Assembly (NCBI GenBank): GCA_964404605.1
Contig: CAYOKT010000014.1
Coordinates: 1 to 46,881, forward strand
Direction: 5' to 3'
DNA: 46,881 nt
Source: CAYOKT01 sp964404605
GTDB lineage: Bacteria > Electryoneota > Electryoneia > Electryoneales > Electryoneaceae
The position numbers and the translations under genes were made by a program. Shown here one piece after another: positions 25,401-32,304 of the stretch. Under the pieces are notes generated by a model. The model had not been told where the DNA came from. It did not search any database and worked only from the letters and a program-made list of their open reading frames with translations. Numbering within the stretch: position 1 is the first letter of the stretch; each line of letters opens with the position of its first letter.

Positions 25401-25518
25401 GCAGGCGGAGCGACTCGCCGACGAGTTGCAGGATCTCCTCGCGTGAACGTCTCTTCCGCGCGCCGGAGGGCTGCTCACCCGGGTCCCCGGGAATCGTACC
25501 CTTCTCCCGCGCGATCAT
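22420..25518 (-). CDS. Hybrid sensor histidine kinase with five PAS domains and a C-terminal receiver
   Basis: The 1032-residue soluble sensor has PAS-like domains at about 36-150, 165-275, 285-402, 412-523 and 532-655. The HisKA domain has phosphoacceptor His677 in SGIAHDFNNLLAG. The HATPase has LINLCTNSADA, DTGVGM and GKGTGLGLSTVYG. The C-terminal receiver carries Asp961 in VILDMVLPKLDG and Lys in VPKPF. No membrane helix is seen, so signals are sensed inside the cell. The fifth PAS has an insert with six Cys (578, 580, 589, 591, 597, 612), pattern CxC-x8-CxC-x5-C-x14-C, suggesting a metal, Fe-S or redox site. ATG 25518 has GGGAG 6 bases upstream. The phosphorelay partner is not in the window; the gene ends 4 bases from the gap. 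Confidence 0.92.
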   Translation of the reverse strand: MIAREKGTIPGDPGEQPSGARKRRSREEILQLVGESLRLLRDSAGRMMILLDRSGRIVAGNQAAREQIPRSLHYPLQEGQPFSMMLDEDEAIRFETYFQRALEGQVTDHVVASKREGTAAPRWRVQYLPVGDESDVAGVLFTLEPVEDRAESPSGKRMEGPEYSPLVEKLVDLVMILDGKAVLRYVSPSVERILGYRPMELFGRRVRDFIHPEDRDHLKEIRRELRDTRGVGGPFPLRVRHADGKRWSILELNYNNLLDDLSVRGVLLTARDVTSNDWAERRLELLAAAMRNVKDGVMITEARLDEHGSPIIFVSDGMAEITGYGCEELIGETPRFLYGPLTDRQAHERMKEDLRAGRATSGVTVYYRKDGSPVTLEMTISPVQDRAGRTSHFVSVYRDISDRLESERRLIASEARHRSLLEAMPDLFFLLSREGTFLEVHGGVHPEELLLPADQLIGKSIGEVLPPEIARRAGAAIERAVATGEVVPFEYSLSMNDREYHYEARINVSGVNEVLVVVRNITALRKADEERNRLVTAIEQAAESIVIADPEGTIQYVNPAFEKITGYRRAEIIGTAECFCQPGLRKEECSCREGDECKMWKAVRAGKVWNSCEKYTRKDGSPLEEIVTVSPVFDETGKLINLVAVRRDVTEVSSMETELRQMQKMGSLSNLASGIAHDFNNLLAGVLGNVEWIQLNLGEGHPLQENVKTITDTVQKAADLTRHLLTFSRRVELNRKPMDLNTGVQDAVKLLRRSIRRNIEIELQLAGNLPPIFADSTQIQQILINLCTNSADAIQHSGTIRIITDLAETDEGKAGASFVRLVVEDTGVGMTLEVKEHIFEPFYTTKAPGKGTGLGLSTVYGIVQSHGGRLEVESEPGVGTRFSLLFPVAVETEAVEERESAVGDLTGDETLLMVEDEANIRQTASRHLERLGYHVLLAADGEEGVRMFREHCEEIDCVILDMVLPKLDGLDVFQLIREMEPDVRVVIASGYARKGQIKRAMEMGARAYVPKPFTAERLARAIREVLEGGGRS

Positions 25519-25655
25519 CCGCCACTCCCTTTCATCGCTTACAGCCGGCTCGTTTCCCGGCACTCCCCCGCCGCACGGCAGGGGTTCGCACCCCGCCGGG
25601 GCACGCGAGCCGCCCGGAGCACCGGCCCGTCGCGCCCGGGAAAACCGCATGCACG

Positions 25656-25677
25656 ATAAAGCCCCGCTCCCTCGGGG
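25656..25677 (-). terminator. Likely terminator after accA
   Basis: On the minus strand: CCCCG, AGGGAG, CGGGG, then CTTTATC. The stem is only 5 bp and the T run is short. An outer GCCC/GGGC pairing may extend it. It lies about 30 bases after the accA stop. Confidence 0.5.
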
Positions 25678-25707
25678 AACAGGGCCGACCGCCCGAGACG
25701 CGAAGAA

Positions 25708-26667
25708 TCACCCTTCCTCGAACGCCCCCATCCGCCCATACTTGGCGATACGGGCCTCGATGCGCTCCTCCGGGTCCAGGGCGAGGAGCTCGTCGAGGTG
25801 GCGCAACACCGCCTCCTTCACCGCAGCGGCGGCCTGGTCCCAGTCCCGGTGAGCCCCGCCGATGGGCTCCGGGATGAGTTCGTCGGCGATCCCCAGCTCG
25901 AGCAGGTCGGGCGCGGTGAGCCGCAGCGCTTCGGCCGCCCGGGGCGCGAGAGAGGCGTCCCGGTAGAGGATGGACGCGCACCCCTCGGGGCTGATCACCG
26001 AATAGATGGAGTATTCCAGCATCAGCACCCGGTCCGCGACCCCGAGGGCGAGTGCGCCGCCGGAGCCGCCCTCGCCGATGATCACCGCCACCACCGGCAC
26101 CGGCAGGGTGCTCATCTCAAAGAGGTTGCGCGCGATGGCCTCCGCCTGGCCCCGCTCCTCCGCCCCGAGACCCGGATAGGCTCCCGCGGTGTCGATCAGG
26201 GTCACGACCGGGCGGTTGAATTTCGCGGCCAGTTTCATCACCCGCAGCGCCTTGCGGTAGCCCTCCGGGTGGGACATGCCGAAATTGCGGAAGAGGTTGT
26301 CCTTCGTTCCCCGCCCCTTCTGGTGGCCGATCAGGGCCATGTCCCGCCCGTCGATCGAGCCCAGGCCCGCGATGATGGCATGGTCGTCGGCGAAGAGACG
26401 GTCCCCGTGCAGCTCCTGGAAACGGTCCGTGATCCGCTCGATGTAGTCCATCGTGTAGGGGCGGCGGGGATGGCGCGCGAGCTGTACCCGCTGCCAGCGG
26501 GTGAGATTGTCGAACACCTCCGCCCGCATCTTCGCCGCCTTGGCTTCGAGCTGTTCGATCTCCGAGGAGATGTCCACCTGCCCGGCATCCGCGAGGCTGC
26601 GCATCTCCTCGACCTTCCGCTCCAGCTCGCTGATCGGCTTCTCGAAATCGAAGAGAAAATCCTTCAT
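25708..26667 (-). CDS. accA: Acetyl-CoA carboxylase carboxyltransferase subunit alpha
   Basis: AccA pairs with AccD to move the carboxyl group from carboxybiotin to acetyl-CoA, the first step of fatty acid synthesis. The 319-residue product has the normal length and start (FDFEKPISELERKVEEM coiled coil), then RHPRRPYTMDYIERI, HGDRLFADDHAI, IGHQKGRGT, GMSHPEGYRKALRVMKLA, DTAGAYPGLGAEERGQAEAIA (split here: DTAGAYPGLG, AEERGQAEAIA), IGEGGSGGALALGVAD and SVISPEGCASILYRD. All are AccA hallmarks. ATG 26667 has GGAAGGAAA upstream. It is the last gene of the block, 53 bases after the GT2 fusion gene. accD is not in the window. Confidence 0.97.
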   Translation of the reverse strand: MKDFLFDFEKPISELERKVEEMRSLADAGQVDISSEIEQLEAKAAKMRAEVFDNLTRWQRVQLARHPRRPYTMDYIERITDRFQELHGDRLFADDHAIIAGLGSIDGRDMALIGHQKGRGTKDNLFRNFGMSHPEGYRKALRVMKLAAKFNRPVVTLIDTAGAYPGLGAEERGQAEAIARNLFEMSTLPVPVVAVIIGEGGSGGALALGVADRVLMLEYSIYSVISPEGCASILYRDASLAPRAAEALRLTAPDLLELGIADELIPEPIGGAHRDWDQAAAAVKEAVLRHLDELLALDPEERIEARIAKYGRMGAFEEG

Positions 26668-26720
26668 TCCGTTTCCTTCCGCATCCTGTCCGCAACAGGG
26701 CGAACCCCGCCCACCGGTCG

Positions 26721-28064
26721 CTACACGACGCTCACCGGCTCCCCGGGAGCCGACGCGCCGGCGATCCACCGGACATCCACCCCCGGCAGGGGTCGCCTCT
26801 CCAGCAGGCGAACCAGCTCCCCGTACGGCGCGGCGATCGGCGAGAGCAGCACCACCTCCGCCCGGTAGTCCAACGCCGCTCTCGCGAGATCCTCCGCGAG
26901 GGCGACCACCGGCATCCCCATGACCGGCAGGCCGAGCAGTTTCTCGTTGAAACTCAGCCACCCCACGGGCCTGAACCCGGCAAGCGTGCCGCGGAGGATC
27001 TCCTCGTAGGCCGCCACCCCACGGGGGTCGGGACCGAGAATCAATGTGCGGCGCGGCTTTCCGGTGGCAGTAGTAGAGCGGGTGTCCAGCCAGGCGAGCC
27101 GCCCGCCCGCCGCCAGCATCCCCGCCGCGAGAAGCTGGAGAAGAGTCCGTGATCGTTTGAAAAGGTAGGCGAGCGCTCCCCCGAGCGCAAACAAAACGCC
27201 CAGTTGCGTGTTCAACCGCGCACGACGGAAACGGCTCATCCCGCGGGCGGCGACGATTCCCCCGTCGACCACAAAACGCTCGAAGGAGCTGAGCCGCAGC
27301 CACTTCCGGGAGAAGATCTCCATCGCCTCGAAGAAGTGCGCGTCCCGGTCCACGCTGCTGTTGCGTGTGGACTCGCCCTTGAAGTGCAGGATCGGCGCCT
27401 GCGGCACGTAGCAGAGTTTCCACCCCGCCCGCTGGATCGCGTGGCTCCAGTCCAGGTCCTCGCCGTACATGAAGTAGGATTCGTCCAGCCCCCCGACCTG
27501 CTCGTAGACCTCCCGGCGGACCATCATCGCCGCCCCGTAGAGGCCCTCCACCTGGTGCACCTTGTCCACGTCGAGGAAACCGAGTTCATACCGGTTGAAC
27601 AGGCGGCTGCGCGGGAAGAGACGGGAGAGCCCGAAGAGCTTGCAGAAACCCGCCCACGGGGTGACGAGACCCCGCTTGCTCGTCGCCTGGAAGGTGCCGT
27701 CCCGGTTCAGCACCTTCGGGCCGCAGGCCCCGACCTCCAGGTGCTGCTCGAGGAAGTCCACGAGCACCTCGAGGGAGCGCTCACCCAGCACCGTGTCCGG
27801 GTTGAGCAGCATCAGGTAACGCCCCCGGGCGCGCCGGAGCGCGATGTTGTTCGCTTTCGCGAACCCCAGGTTTCCGCCCGCCTCGATCACCTCCACCCAG
27901 GGGAACCGCTCCCGCACCATCTCCACCGTACTGTCGGTGGAGGCGTTGTCCACGAGGAGAACCTCCAGCTCGAGCCCTCCCCGGGCCTGCGCCAGGGACT
28001 CGAGGGTGAGCGAGAGGGGACCGCGCGCGTTGTGGGTGACGATGATTACGCTCAGGTCGATCAT
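26721..28064 (-). CDS. GT2 glycosyltransferase fused to two membrane helices and a Rossmann-like domain
   Basis: The 447-residue product has a GT-A catalytic domain of rhamnosyltransferase type at 1-260: SVIIVTHNARG, VDNASTDSTVEMV, NLGFAKANN, LLNPDT with the metal-binding Asp90, and YGEDLDWSHAIQRAGW. Two hydrophobic segments follow at about 286-303 and 307-325. A final domain (338-447) opens TLILGPDPRGVAAYEEIL and continues VGWLSF, LPVMG, EVVLLSP, resembling the CoA-binding-like domain found before the transferase part of polyprenyl-phosphate glycosylphosphotransferases. The catalytic part of such transferases is absent. The ATG overlaps the stop of the upstream GT2 gene (ATGA). It probably adds a sugar to a lipid-linked glycan at the inner membrane. 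Confidence 0.82.
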   Translation of the reverse strand: MIDLSVIIVTHNARGPLSLTLESLAQARGGLELEVLLVDNASTDSTVEMVRERFPWVEVIEAGGNLGFAKANNIALRRARGRYLMLLNPDTVLGERSLEVLVDFLEQHLEVGACGPKVLNRDGTFQATSKRGLVTPWAGFCKLFGLSRLFPRSRLFNRYELGFLDVDKVHQVEGLYGAAMMVRREVYEQVGGLDESYFMYGEDLDWSHAIQRAGWKLCYVPQAPILHFKGESTRNSSVDRDAHFFEAMEIFSRKWLRLSSFERFVVDGGIVAARGMSRFRRARLNTQLGVLFALGGALAYLFKRSRTLLQLLAAGMLAAGGRLAWLDTRSTTATGKPRRTLILGPDPRGVAAYEEILRGTLAGFRPVGWLSFNEKLLGLPVMGMPVVALAEDLARAALDYRAEVVLLSPIAAPYGELVRLLERRPLPGVDVRWIAGASAPGEPVSVV

Positions 28065-28789
28065 CGCCGGCCCCGGAACAGGTGGGAGAAACGCAGCTTC
28101 CAGACCATCCAGATCGCCTCGTAGACGATGCGGCGGTTCATCTTGGAAGAGCCCTCCGCCCGTTCGGTGAACACGATGGGGCACTCCGCCAGCCGGAAGC
28201 CGCGGATCCAGGCGAGGTACTTGATCTCGATCTGAAACGCGTAGCCGTTGGAGTGGATGCTGTCCAAATCCACCGCCTCGAGAACCTCCCGCCGGATGAG
28301 CGCGAAGCCGGCGGTCAGGTCGCGGAACGGCATCCCCGTAACCCAGCGGGAGTACACCGAGGCGAAGTAGGAGAGCAACAGGCGCTGCAGCGGCCAGTTG
28401 ATCACATTCACCCCGGAAACGTAACGGCTGCCGATGACGAAGTGGGAGTCTTCCGCGCACTGGATCAGGCGGGGGAGGTCGTCCGGGTTGTGGCTCATGT
28501 CGGCGTCGATCTCGATGACCGCGTCGTACCCCTCCTCCAGGGCGTGCTTGAACCCGGCGACATAGGCCGTTCCAAGCCCCAGCTTGGCGGCCCGCCGCAG
28601 CAGGGTGATCCGCGCTTCGGCGGCGGCCACCTCCTCCACCAGCTCCGCGGTGCCGTCAGGCGAGTTGTCATCCACGACGAGAACGGAGATCCTCGGGTCC
28701 TGCGCCAGCACCCGCTCGATCACGCGCAGCACGTTGTCCCGTTCGTTGAAGGTGGGAATGATCGCCAGGATGCGTTTCATCTCCCTCAT
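28061..28789 (-). CDS. Polyprenyl-phosphate mannose/glucose synthase-like GT2 (DPM1 type)
   Basis: The 242-residue product has no membrane helix and matches dolichol/polyprenol-phosphate mannose synthases: LAIIPTFNERDNVLRVI, VLVVDDNSPDGTAELVEEV, GLGTAYVAGFKHAL, VIEIDADMSHNPDDLP with the DxD-like metal site, GSRYVSGV, FRDLTAGFALIRREVLE, YAFQIEIKYLA and CPIVFTERAEGSSKM. The enzyme charges a polyprenyl phosphate with a hexose, usually mannose from GDP-mannose, making the donor used by membrane glycosyltransferases such as the DUF2723 protein encoded upstream in this block. The start is ATG 28789 or ATG 28780; AGGGAG abuts the second, so the first is slightly preferred. The stop overlaps the GT2 fusion gene. 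Confidence 0.9.
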   Translation of the reverse strand: MREMKRILAIIPTFNERDNVLRVIERVLAQDPRISVLVVDDNSPDGTAELVEEVAAAEARITLLRRAAKLGLGTAYVAGFKHALEEGYDAVIEIDADMSHNPDDLPRLIQCAEDSHFVIGSRYVSGVNVINWPLQRLLLSYFASVYSRWVTGMPFRDLTAGFALIRREVLEAVDLDSIHSNGYAFQIEIKYLAWIRGFRLAECPIVFTERAEGSSKMNRRIVYEAIWMVWKLRFSHLFRGRR

Positions 28790-28883
28790 GGTCCCCACGG
28801 TTCTCCGGTGATGTGTTTCCGCCCTCCGCGCGCCCGGTTCCACGCTCCGCCCGGCAGGCGCTCCGGCGCGCTCCCCGCGACTG

Positions 28884-29789
28884 TCAGTTGAACCCGGCTT
28901 CCTGTTCCCTGTACTCCTGCAGCGCTTCCTCGACGGTTCGGAACCGCAGCTTCAGGGCCTCCTCGGTCCTGTCCACCAGCAGCCCGCTCTGCAGCGGCCG
29001 GGGGGCGGTCTGTTCGAGCAGGCGGGTGAGCGTGGGCTGTATCGGGTCCGTGTCGAGACCGTAGATTTCGGCGACTTTCAACGCGAAATCGTAGCGGCTC
29101 AGGATTTCCCGCCCCGCGGCGTGGTACAACCCCGTGCGGCCGAGGGAGACGATGCGCCGGATGGCTCCGGCGAGATCGTCGACCAGGGTGACGTTGCTGA
29201 TCTGGTCGGTGACGATCTTCACCGCCGCCCCCTCGCGCAGCTTCTGCACCAGCCAGGAGACGAAACTGGGTTTCAGCCCGCGACCGTGCCCGAAGAGCAC
29301 CACGGTGCGCACCACGGCGGCCTCGATGCCGCTTCCGAGGGCGATGTTCTCCGAGGCGTGCTTGCTCCGGCCATAGTACGAAATCGGGTTCGGGCGGTCC
29401 AGTTCGCCGTACGGCCCCGCGTTGCCGTCGAAGACATAGTCGCTGGAGAGCTGCACGAACCTGGACCCGGCACGACGCGCGGCCTCCGTGAGGTAACGCA
29501 CCGCATCGACATTGACCCGCCAGCAGGCTTCCCGCTGCACTTCGCAGGCGTCCACCTGGGTCATCGCCGCCGTGTTGATGATCACCCGGGGACGGATGTC
29601 GCGGATGTACTCCATCACATCGGCGCGGCGGGTGATGTCCAACGGGGCATAATGGTAGCGGGGCCGGCCCTGGAAGAGGTTCTCCCGGTGCAGGTCCACC
29701 CCGAAAAGCTCGCAGAACTGGGGGCCGAACACCTCGACCAGTTTCTGGCCGAGAAGGCCGTGTACCCCGGTGACGACGATTCGGATCAT
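28884..29789 (-). CDS. rmlD: dTDP-4-dehydrorhamnose reductase-like protein
   Basis: This 301-residue short-chain reductase of the RmlD type has TGVHGLLGQKL as the nucleotide loop, IINTAAMTQVDACE, QLSSDYVFDGNAGPYGE (the Ser-Asp-Tyr-Val-Phe-Asp-Gly signature), and YYGRSKHASE carrying the catalytic Tyr-x-x-x-Lys. It would make dTDP-L-rhamnose, which agrees with a rhamnosyltransferase-like GT2 two genes downstream. rmlA, rmlB and rmlC are absent from the window, so the substrate is inferred; some relatives act on other nucleotide sugars. It lies 10 bases after purE. Confidence 0.85.
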   Translation of the reverse strand: MIRIVVTGVHGLLGQKLVEVFGPQFCELFGVDLHRENLFQGRPRYHYAPLDITRRADVMEYIRDIRPRVIINTAAMTQVDACEVQREACWRVNVDAVRYLTEAARRAGSRFVQLSSDYVFDGNAGPYGELDRPNPISYYGRSKHASENIALGSGIEAAVVRTVVLFGHGRGLKPSFVSWLVQKLREGAAVKIVTDQISNVTLVDDLAGAIRRIVSLGRTGLYHAAGREILSRYDFALKVAEIYGLDTDPIQPTLTRLLEQTAPRPLQSGLLVDRTEEALKLRFRTVEEALQEYREQEAGFN

Positions 29790-29799
29790 CAGGCGGCGC

Positions 29800-30267
29800 T
29801 CAGGAGGATTCGTTCAGTCGGCAACCCGCCGCGATGAAGGCGGTCAGCCTTTCCGCGACCGCCGCGTCCTGCAGGGCGGCGATCCGCGCGGCGAACACGG
29901 CGGCGTTGATCACACCCGCCTTGCCCACGCTCATCGCGGCCACCGGCACGCCCTTCGGCATCTGCACGGTCGAGAGCAGCGCGTCGAGGCCGTCCAGCAT
30001 CCCGCCGGGCAGGGGCACCCCGATCACCGGCAGGTCGCTCTTCGCCGCCAGCGTTCCGGCGAGGTGGTTGGCCATCCCCGCCGCGCCGATGACCGCGAAG
30101 AAACCGCGTTGCCTGAGGTTCCGTGCGTATTCACCCAGCCGTTCCGGGTCCCTGTGGGCGCTGATGACCTCCATCTCGTAGTCGATCCCGAACTGTTCGA
30201 GGTACGGCACCGCGGCGGCGACCATCTCCCGGTCGCTGGCGCTGCCCATGAGGATCGCGACCTTCAC
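29800..30267 (-). CDS. purE: N5-carboxyaminoimidazole ribonucleotide mutase
   Basis: PurE acts in purine synthesis. The 155-residue product has the family start VKVAILMGSASDREM, the EVISAHRDPERL active-site segment, LPVIGVPLPGG, QMPKGVPVAAMSVG and AGVINAAVFAARI. The segment normally reading like GGAAHLPG is here GMANHLAG, keeping the His but changing its neighbours. GTG 30267 is chosen because GGGAGG lies 6 bases upstream; no ATG fits. The frame is open to GTG 30315, but that would place the shared 28-base box in the coding region. purK is not nearby. It is followed closely by rmlD. Confidence 0.92.
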   Translation of the reverse strand: MKVAILMGSASDREMVAAAVPYLEQFGIDYEMEVISAHRDPERLGEYARNLRQRGFFAVIGAAGMANHLAGTLAAKSDLPVIGVPLPGGMLDGLDALLSTVQMPKGVPVAAMSVGKAGVINAAVFAARIAALQDAAVAERLTAFIAAGCRLNESS

Positions 30268-30287
30268 AAGCACCCTCCCTGACCCTG

Positions 30288-30315
30288 GTGGATCGATCCG
30301 GGTGAACCGGTCCAC
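30288..30315 (-). promoter_or_regulatory. 28-base hairpin box, copy B (purE leader)
   Basis: Read on the minus strand: GTGGACCGGTTCACC, CGG, ATCGATCCAC. It is identical to the copy at 21846-21873 except for the three middle bases, and lies 21 bases before the purE GTG. The ends can pair as an RNA hairpin with an 8-base loop. Confidence 0.55.
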
Positions 30316-30355
30316 TGCTGTGCGGCTTTCCTGCCCCCCCTCTCCCCGGGGCGGT

Positions 30356-31384
30356 TCACCCCGCGGCCGGCTCGAAGTTGTGCAGAATCACCTCCAACTG
30401 CCGGATAAACAACTCTTTCGGCCTGTCGGGAGCGAAGACGGCGCCATCGAGGAGATAGAGGGTTCCTTTGGAATGGAAAAGGTAGGCGACAAACGGGCCG
30501 CCGCCAAGCGAACCGAGGGTCTCCCATAGACCGTGAGCCTCCACCGCGGGGAGGCCGTTGAAGGTGGTCGTGCGGATGTCGAGGAGCGCCGGGTTCACCC
30601 GCACCGGGTCGGCGAAGCGGCGGCCGATGCGATTCCGCCAGGCGAGCAGCGTGTCCGCGGTGACCTCCTCCGGCCCGCCGATGCGCCACGCCACCGTGAT
30701 GAAGCGGTCGGGAAACCTGCGGCGCAGGCGGATGTACTCCGGCGATCGCGAGGAGGCGACCAGGCCGTAATCATGCGCGATGCGCAGCCGCCAGCCGTGC
30801 GCCTTCTGCAGCGAATCGCTGAGCGCGACCGGCTCGTGACTCCCGTAGAGATGCCGCCGCATCCGCTCGTCGCGGTCCTCGGAGAGCAGGCGGTAGATTT
30901 CCCCGCCGCTGGTGTCCACCCAGGCGGCCAGCTTCGCCCGCGTCGCCGCGACGAGAACGATCACCGTCTGTCCCCGCGCCCAGACATCCCGCTTGCGGAA
31001 GATGTTGTACTCCCCCGATTCGACCCCCGCGAGCACATCTCCCTTCAGCATGCGCCGCACGCGCTCGCTGGCGGGGTCGGGCGAGTCGAGCGCCCCGACC
31101 AGGATGATGTTCTGCCAGCGCGCCACCTCGGCGATGGAGTCGTCGGGCACCCGGCGGAGGGTGAAGCGCGTCTCGGGCTGGGGGGTGAACAGCGGCCGTT
31201 CGAGCGCCCGGGTGAGCAGCGGCTCGATCACCCCCGCGTGCGACCCCTCCATCACCACCGCCACCAGGTGGTCTCCTTCGACGGCGTTGCGTTTCAACAC
31301 GCCGCAGCCCGCCGCCGCGAGCAGCCACGCCGCCGCAAGCACCGCCGCGACGCCCCGCGGGATACCCCTTGTCCTGTTCCTCAT
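30356..31384 (-). CDS. DUF4837 family lipoprotein
   Basis: The 342-residue product has a lipoprotein signal (basic start, AAVLAAAWLLAAAGC) with lipidated Cys at residue 27, so it is anchored in the envelope. The body looks like DUF4837, a family known mainly from Bacteroidetes and relatives with no assigned function: an early IILVGALDSP, VWARGQTVIVLVAATRAKLAAWV and a C-terminal TFNGLPAVEAHGLWE. These assignments are by memory. ATG 31384 follows GGGGGAG. Oddly, a strong intrinsic terminator ends only 3 bases upstream of that ribosome site, leaving no room for a separate promoter, so expression must depend on read-through from the barrel gene or another upstream start. Confidence 0.75.
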   Translation of the reverse strand: MRNRTRGIPRGVAAVLAAAWLLAAAGCGVLKRNAVEGDHLVAVVMEGSHAGVIEPLLTRALERPLFTPQPETRFTLRRVPDDSIAEVARWQNIILVGALDSPDPASERVRRMLKGDVLAGVESGEYNIFRKRDVWARGQTVIVLVAATRAKLAAWVDTSGGEIYRLLSEDRDERMRRHLYGSHEPVALSDSLQKAHGWRLRIAHDYGLVASSRSPEYIRLRRRFPDRFITVAWRIGGPEEVTADTLLAWRNRIGRRFADPVRVNPALLDIRTTTFNGLPAVEAHGLWETLGSLGGGPFVAYLFHSKGTLYLLDGAVFAPDRPKELFIRQLEVILHNFEPAAG

Positions 31385-31397
31385 AGACTCCCCCGAC

Positions 31398-31422
31398 AAA
31401 AAAGCCCCCGGCTACGGGGGCT
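31398..31422 (-). terminator. Rho-independent terminator between the barrel gene and DUF4837
   Basis: On the minus strand: AGCCCCCG, TAGC, CGGGGGCT, then TTTTT. The 8-bp perfect stem sits 24 bases after the barrel gene stop, and its T run ends 3 bases before the DUF4837 ribosome site. Confidence 0.9.
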
Positions 31423-31445
31423 GAAAGGGCACGTTCCCTGGCATC

Positions 31446-32207
31446 TCACAACTTGAACCAGTGCGTCCCCGGCGAGAAGTACAAACGGAGCCCGGCCTCG
31501 AAGAATACGCCGGTGAAATCGGCCGTGAACCGCCGGTTGTCCGCACCCCAGGTCACCGTCTGGGTTGTATTGTTGATATCCTCGTAGAGCAGTTTGTCGA
31601 TTTTCGCCTGGCGGAAACCGCCGAGGACGTGAACCGCGTAGCGCTTCGTCAGTTTCCACTCCAGCCCGGCGCCGGCGCGGAACCCCACGGCGCGGCCGTG
31701 GGCGTCGTAGAAGCTGCCCCCGGCGCTGGCGGAACGGTCCACGTTCGCCGTGTAGAGGGCGAGCCCCGCCCCCAGGTCAAGGCTGAGCGCCTCGCCGACG
31801 AGGACGAGGTAGCTGCCCATCAGGTAGTATTCACCGCCGACGACCGTCTGCTCGATCTCGCCGGGGCTGCCCCCCTGGGTCCAGGACCCCTGGGTACGGT
31901 CCTGCCCGAGATGGGAGTAGCCGATGCTCCAGCGGAAGTGCTCGTTGTTGCGGTACAGCAGGGAGAACCCCCAGCCGATTCCGCCCTGCACGTCTTCGCT
32001 GTTGCCGGTGTGGTTCGAGGTAGCGCGGTACTCGTTCAGATCCTCCATCAGGTAGGTACCGCCGCTGCCGAGAACCTGGATTCCATACTTGTCGGCGAAG
32101 GAAGGTGAGACACGTGTAAACACCGACACCTTCTGCGCCGTGGCGTTCGCGGCCAGGAACATCACTCCGCAAAGCATCCCGATCAAAAGCCCGACTCGCC
32201 GCCTCAT
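31446..32207 (-). CDS. Predicted outer-membrane beta-barrel protein
   Basis: The 253-residue product has a signal peptide (MRRRVGLLIGMLCGVMFLAANATAQ) and alternating hydrophobic/polar strands rich in Gly, Tyr and Phe: GGIGWGFSLLYR, FRWSIGYSHLG, YYLMGSYLVLV, LSLDLGAGLALYTA, VGFRAGAGLEWKL, YAVHVLGGF and VFFEAGLRLYF. It resembles the small porin/OmpA-like barrel class. Length and strand count fit an 8- to 10-stranded barrel. ATG 32207 follows AGGGAGGAA. It has its own promoter and a strong terminator. Specific function unknown. Confidence 0.8.
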   Translation of the reverse strand: MRRRVGLLIGMLCGVMFLAANATAQKVSVFTRVSPSFADKYGIQVLGSGGTYLMEDLNEYRATSNHTGNSEDVQGGIGWGFSLLYRNNEHFRWSIGYSHLGQDRTQGSWTQGGSPGEIEQTVVGGEYYLMGSYLVLVGEALSLDLGAGLALYTANVDRSASAGGSFYDAHGRAVGFRAGAGLEWKLTKRYAVHVLGGFRQAKIDKLLYEDINNTTQTVTWGADNRRFTADFTGVFFEAGLRLYFSPGTHWFKL

Positions 32208-32273
32208 AAATCGCTTCCTCCCTGCGTCCGCTGCTGAGTCCTCACAAGGTTCCGTTTCGTAAAGTCAACGAGG

Positions 32274-32304
32274 CAAGGTAACGTCTCTCACCGCAGGCCC
32301 GCAA
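32274..32304 (-). promoter_or_regulatory. FCB-type promoter of the barrel gene
   Basis: On the minus strand: TTG (32304-32302), 21 bases, TACCTTG (32280-32274), 66 bases before ATG 32207. The -33 lies inside the end of the upstream GT2 gene. Confidence 0.5.

Noticed and set aside
30268..30315. purE starting at GTG 30315
   Set aside because: It would add a 16-residue extension not seen in PurE and place the shared hairpin box in coding sequence; GTG 30267 has a good ribosome site.
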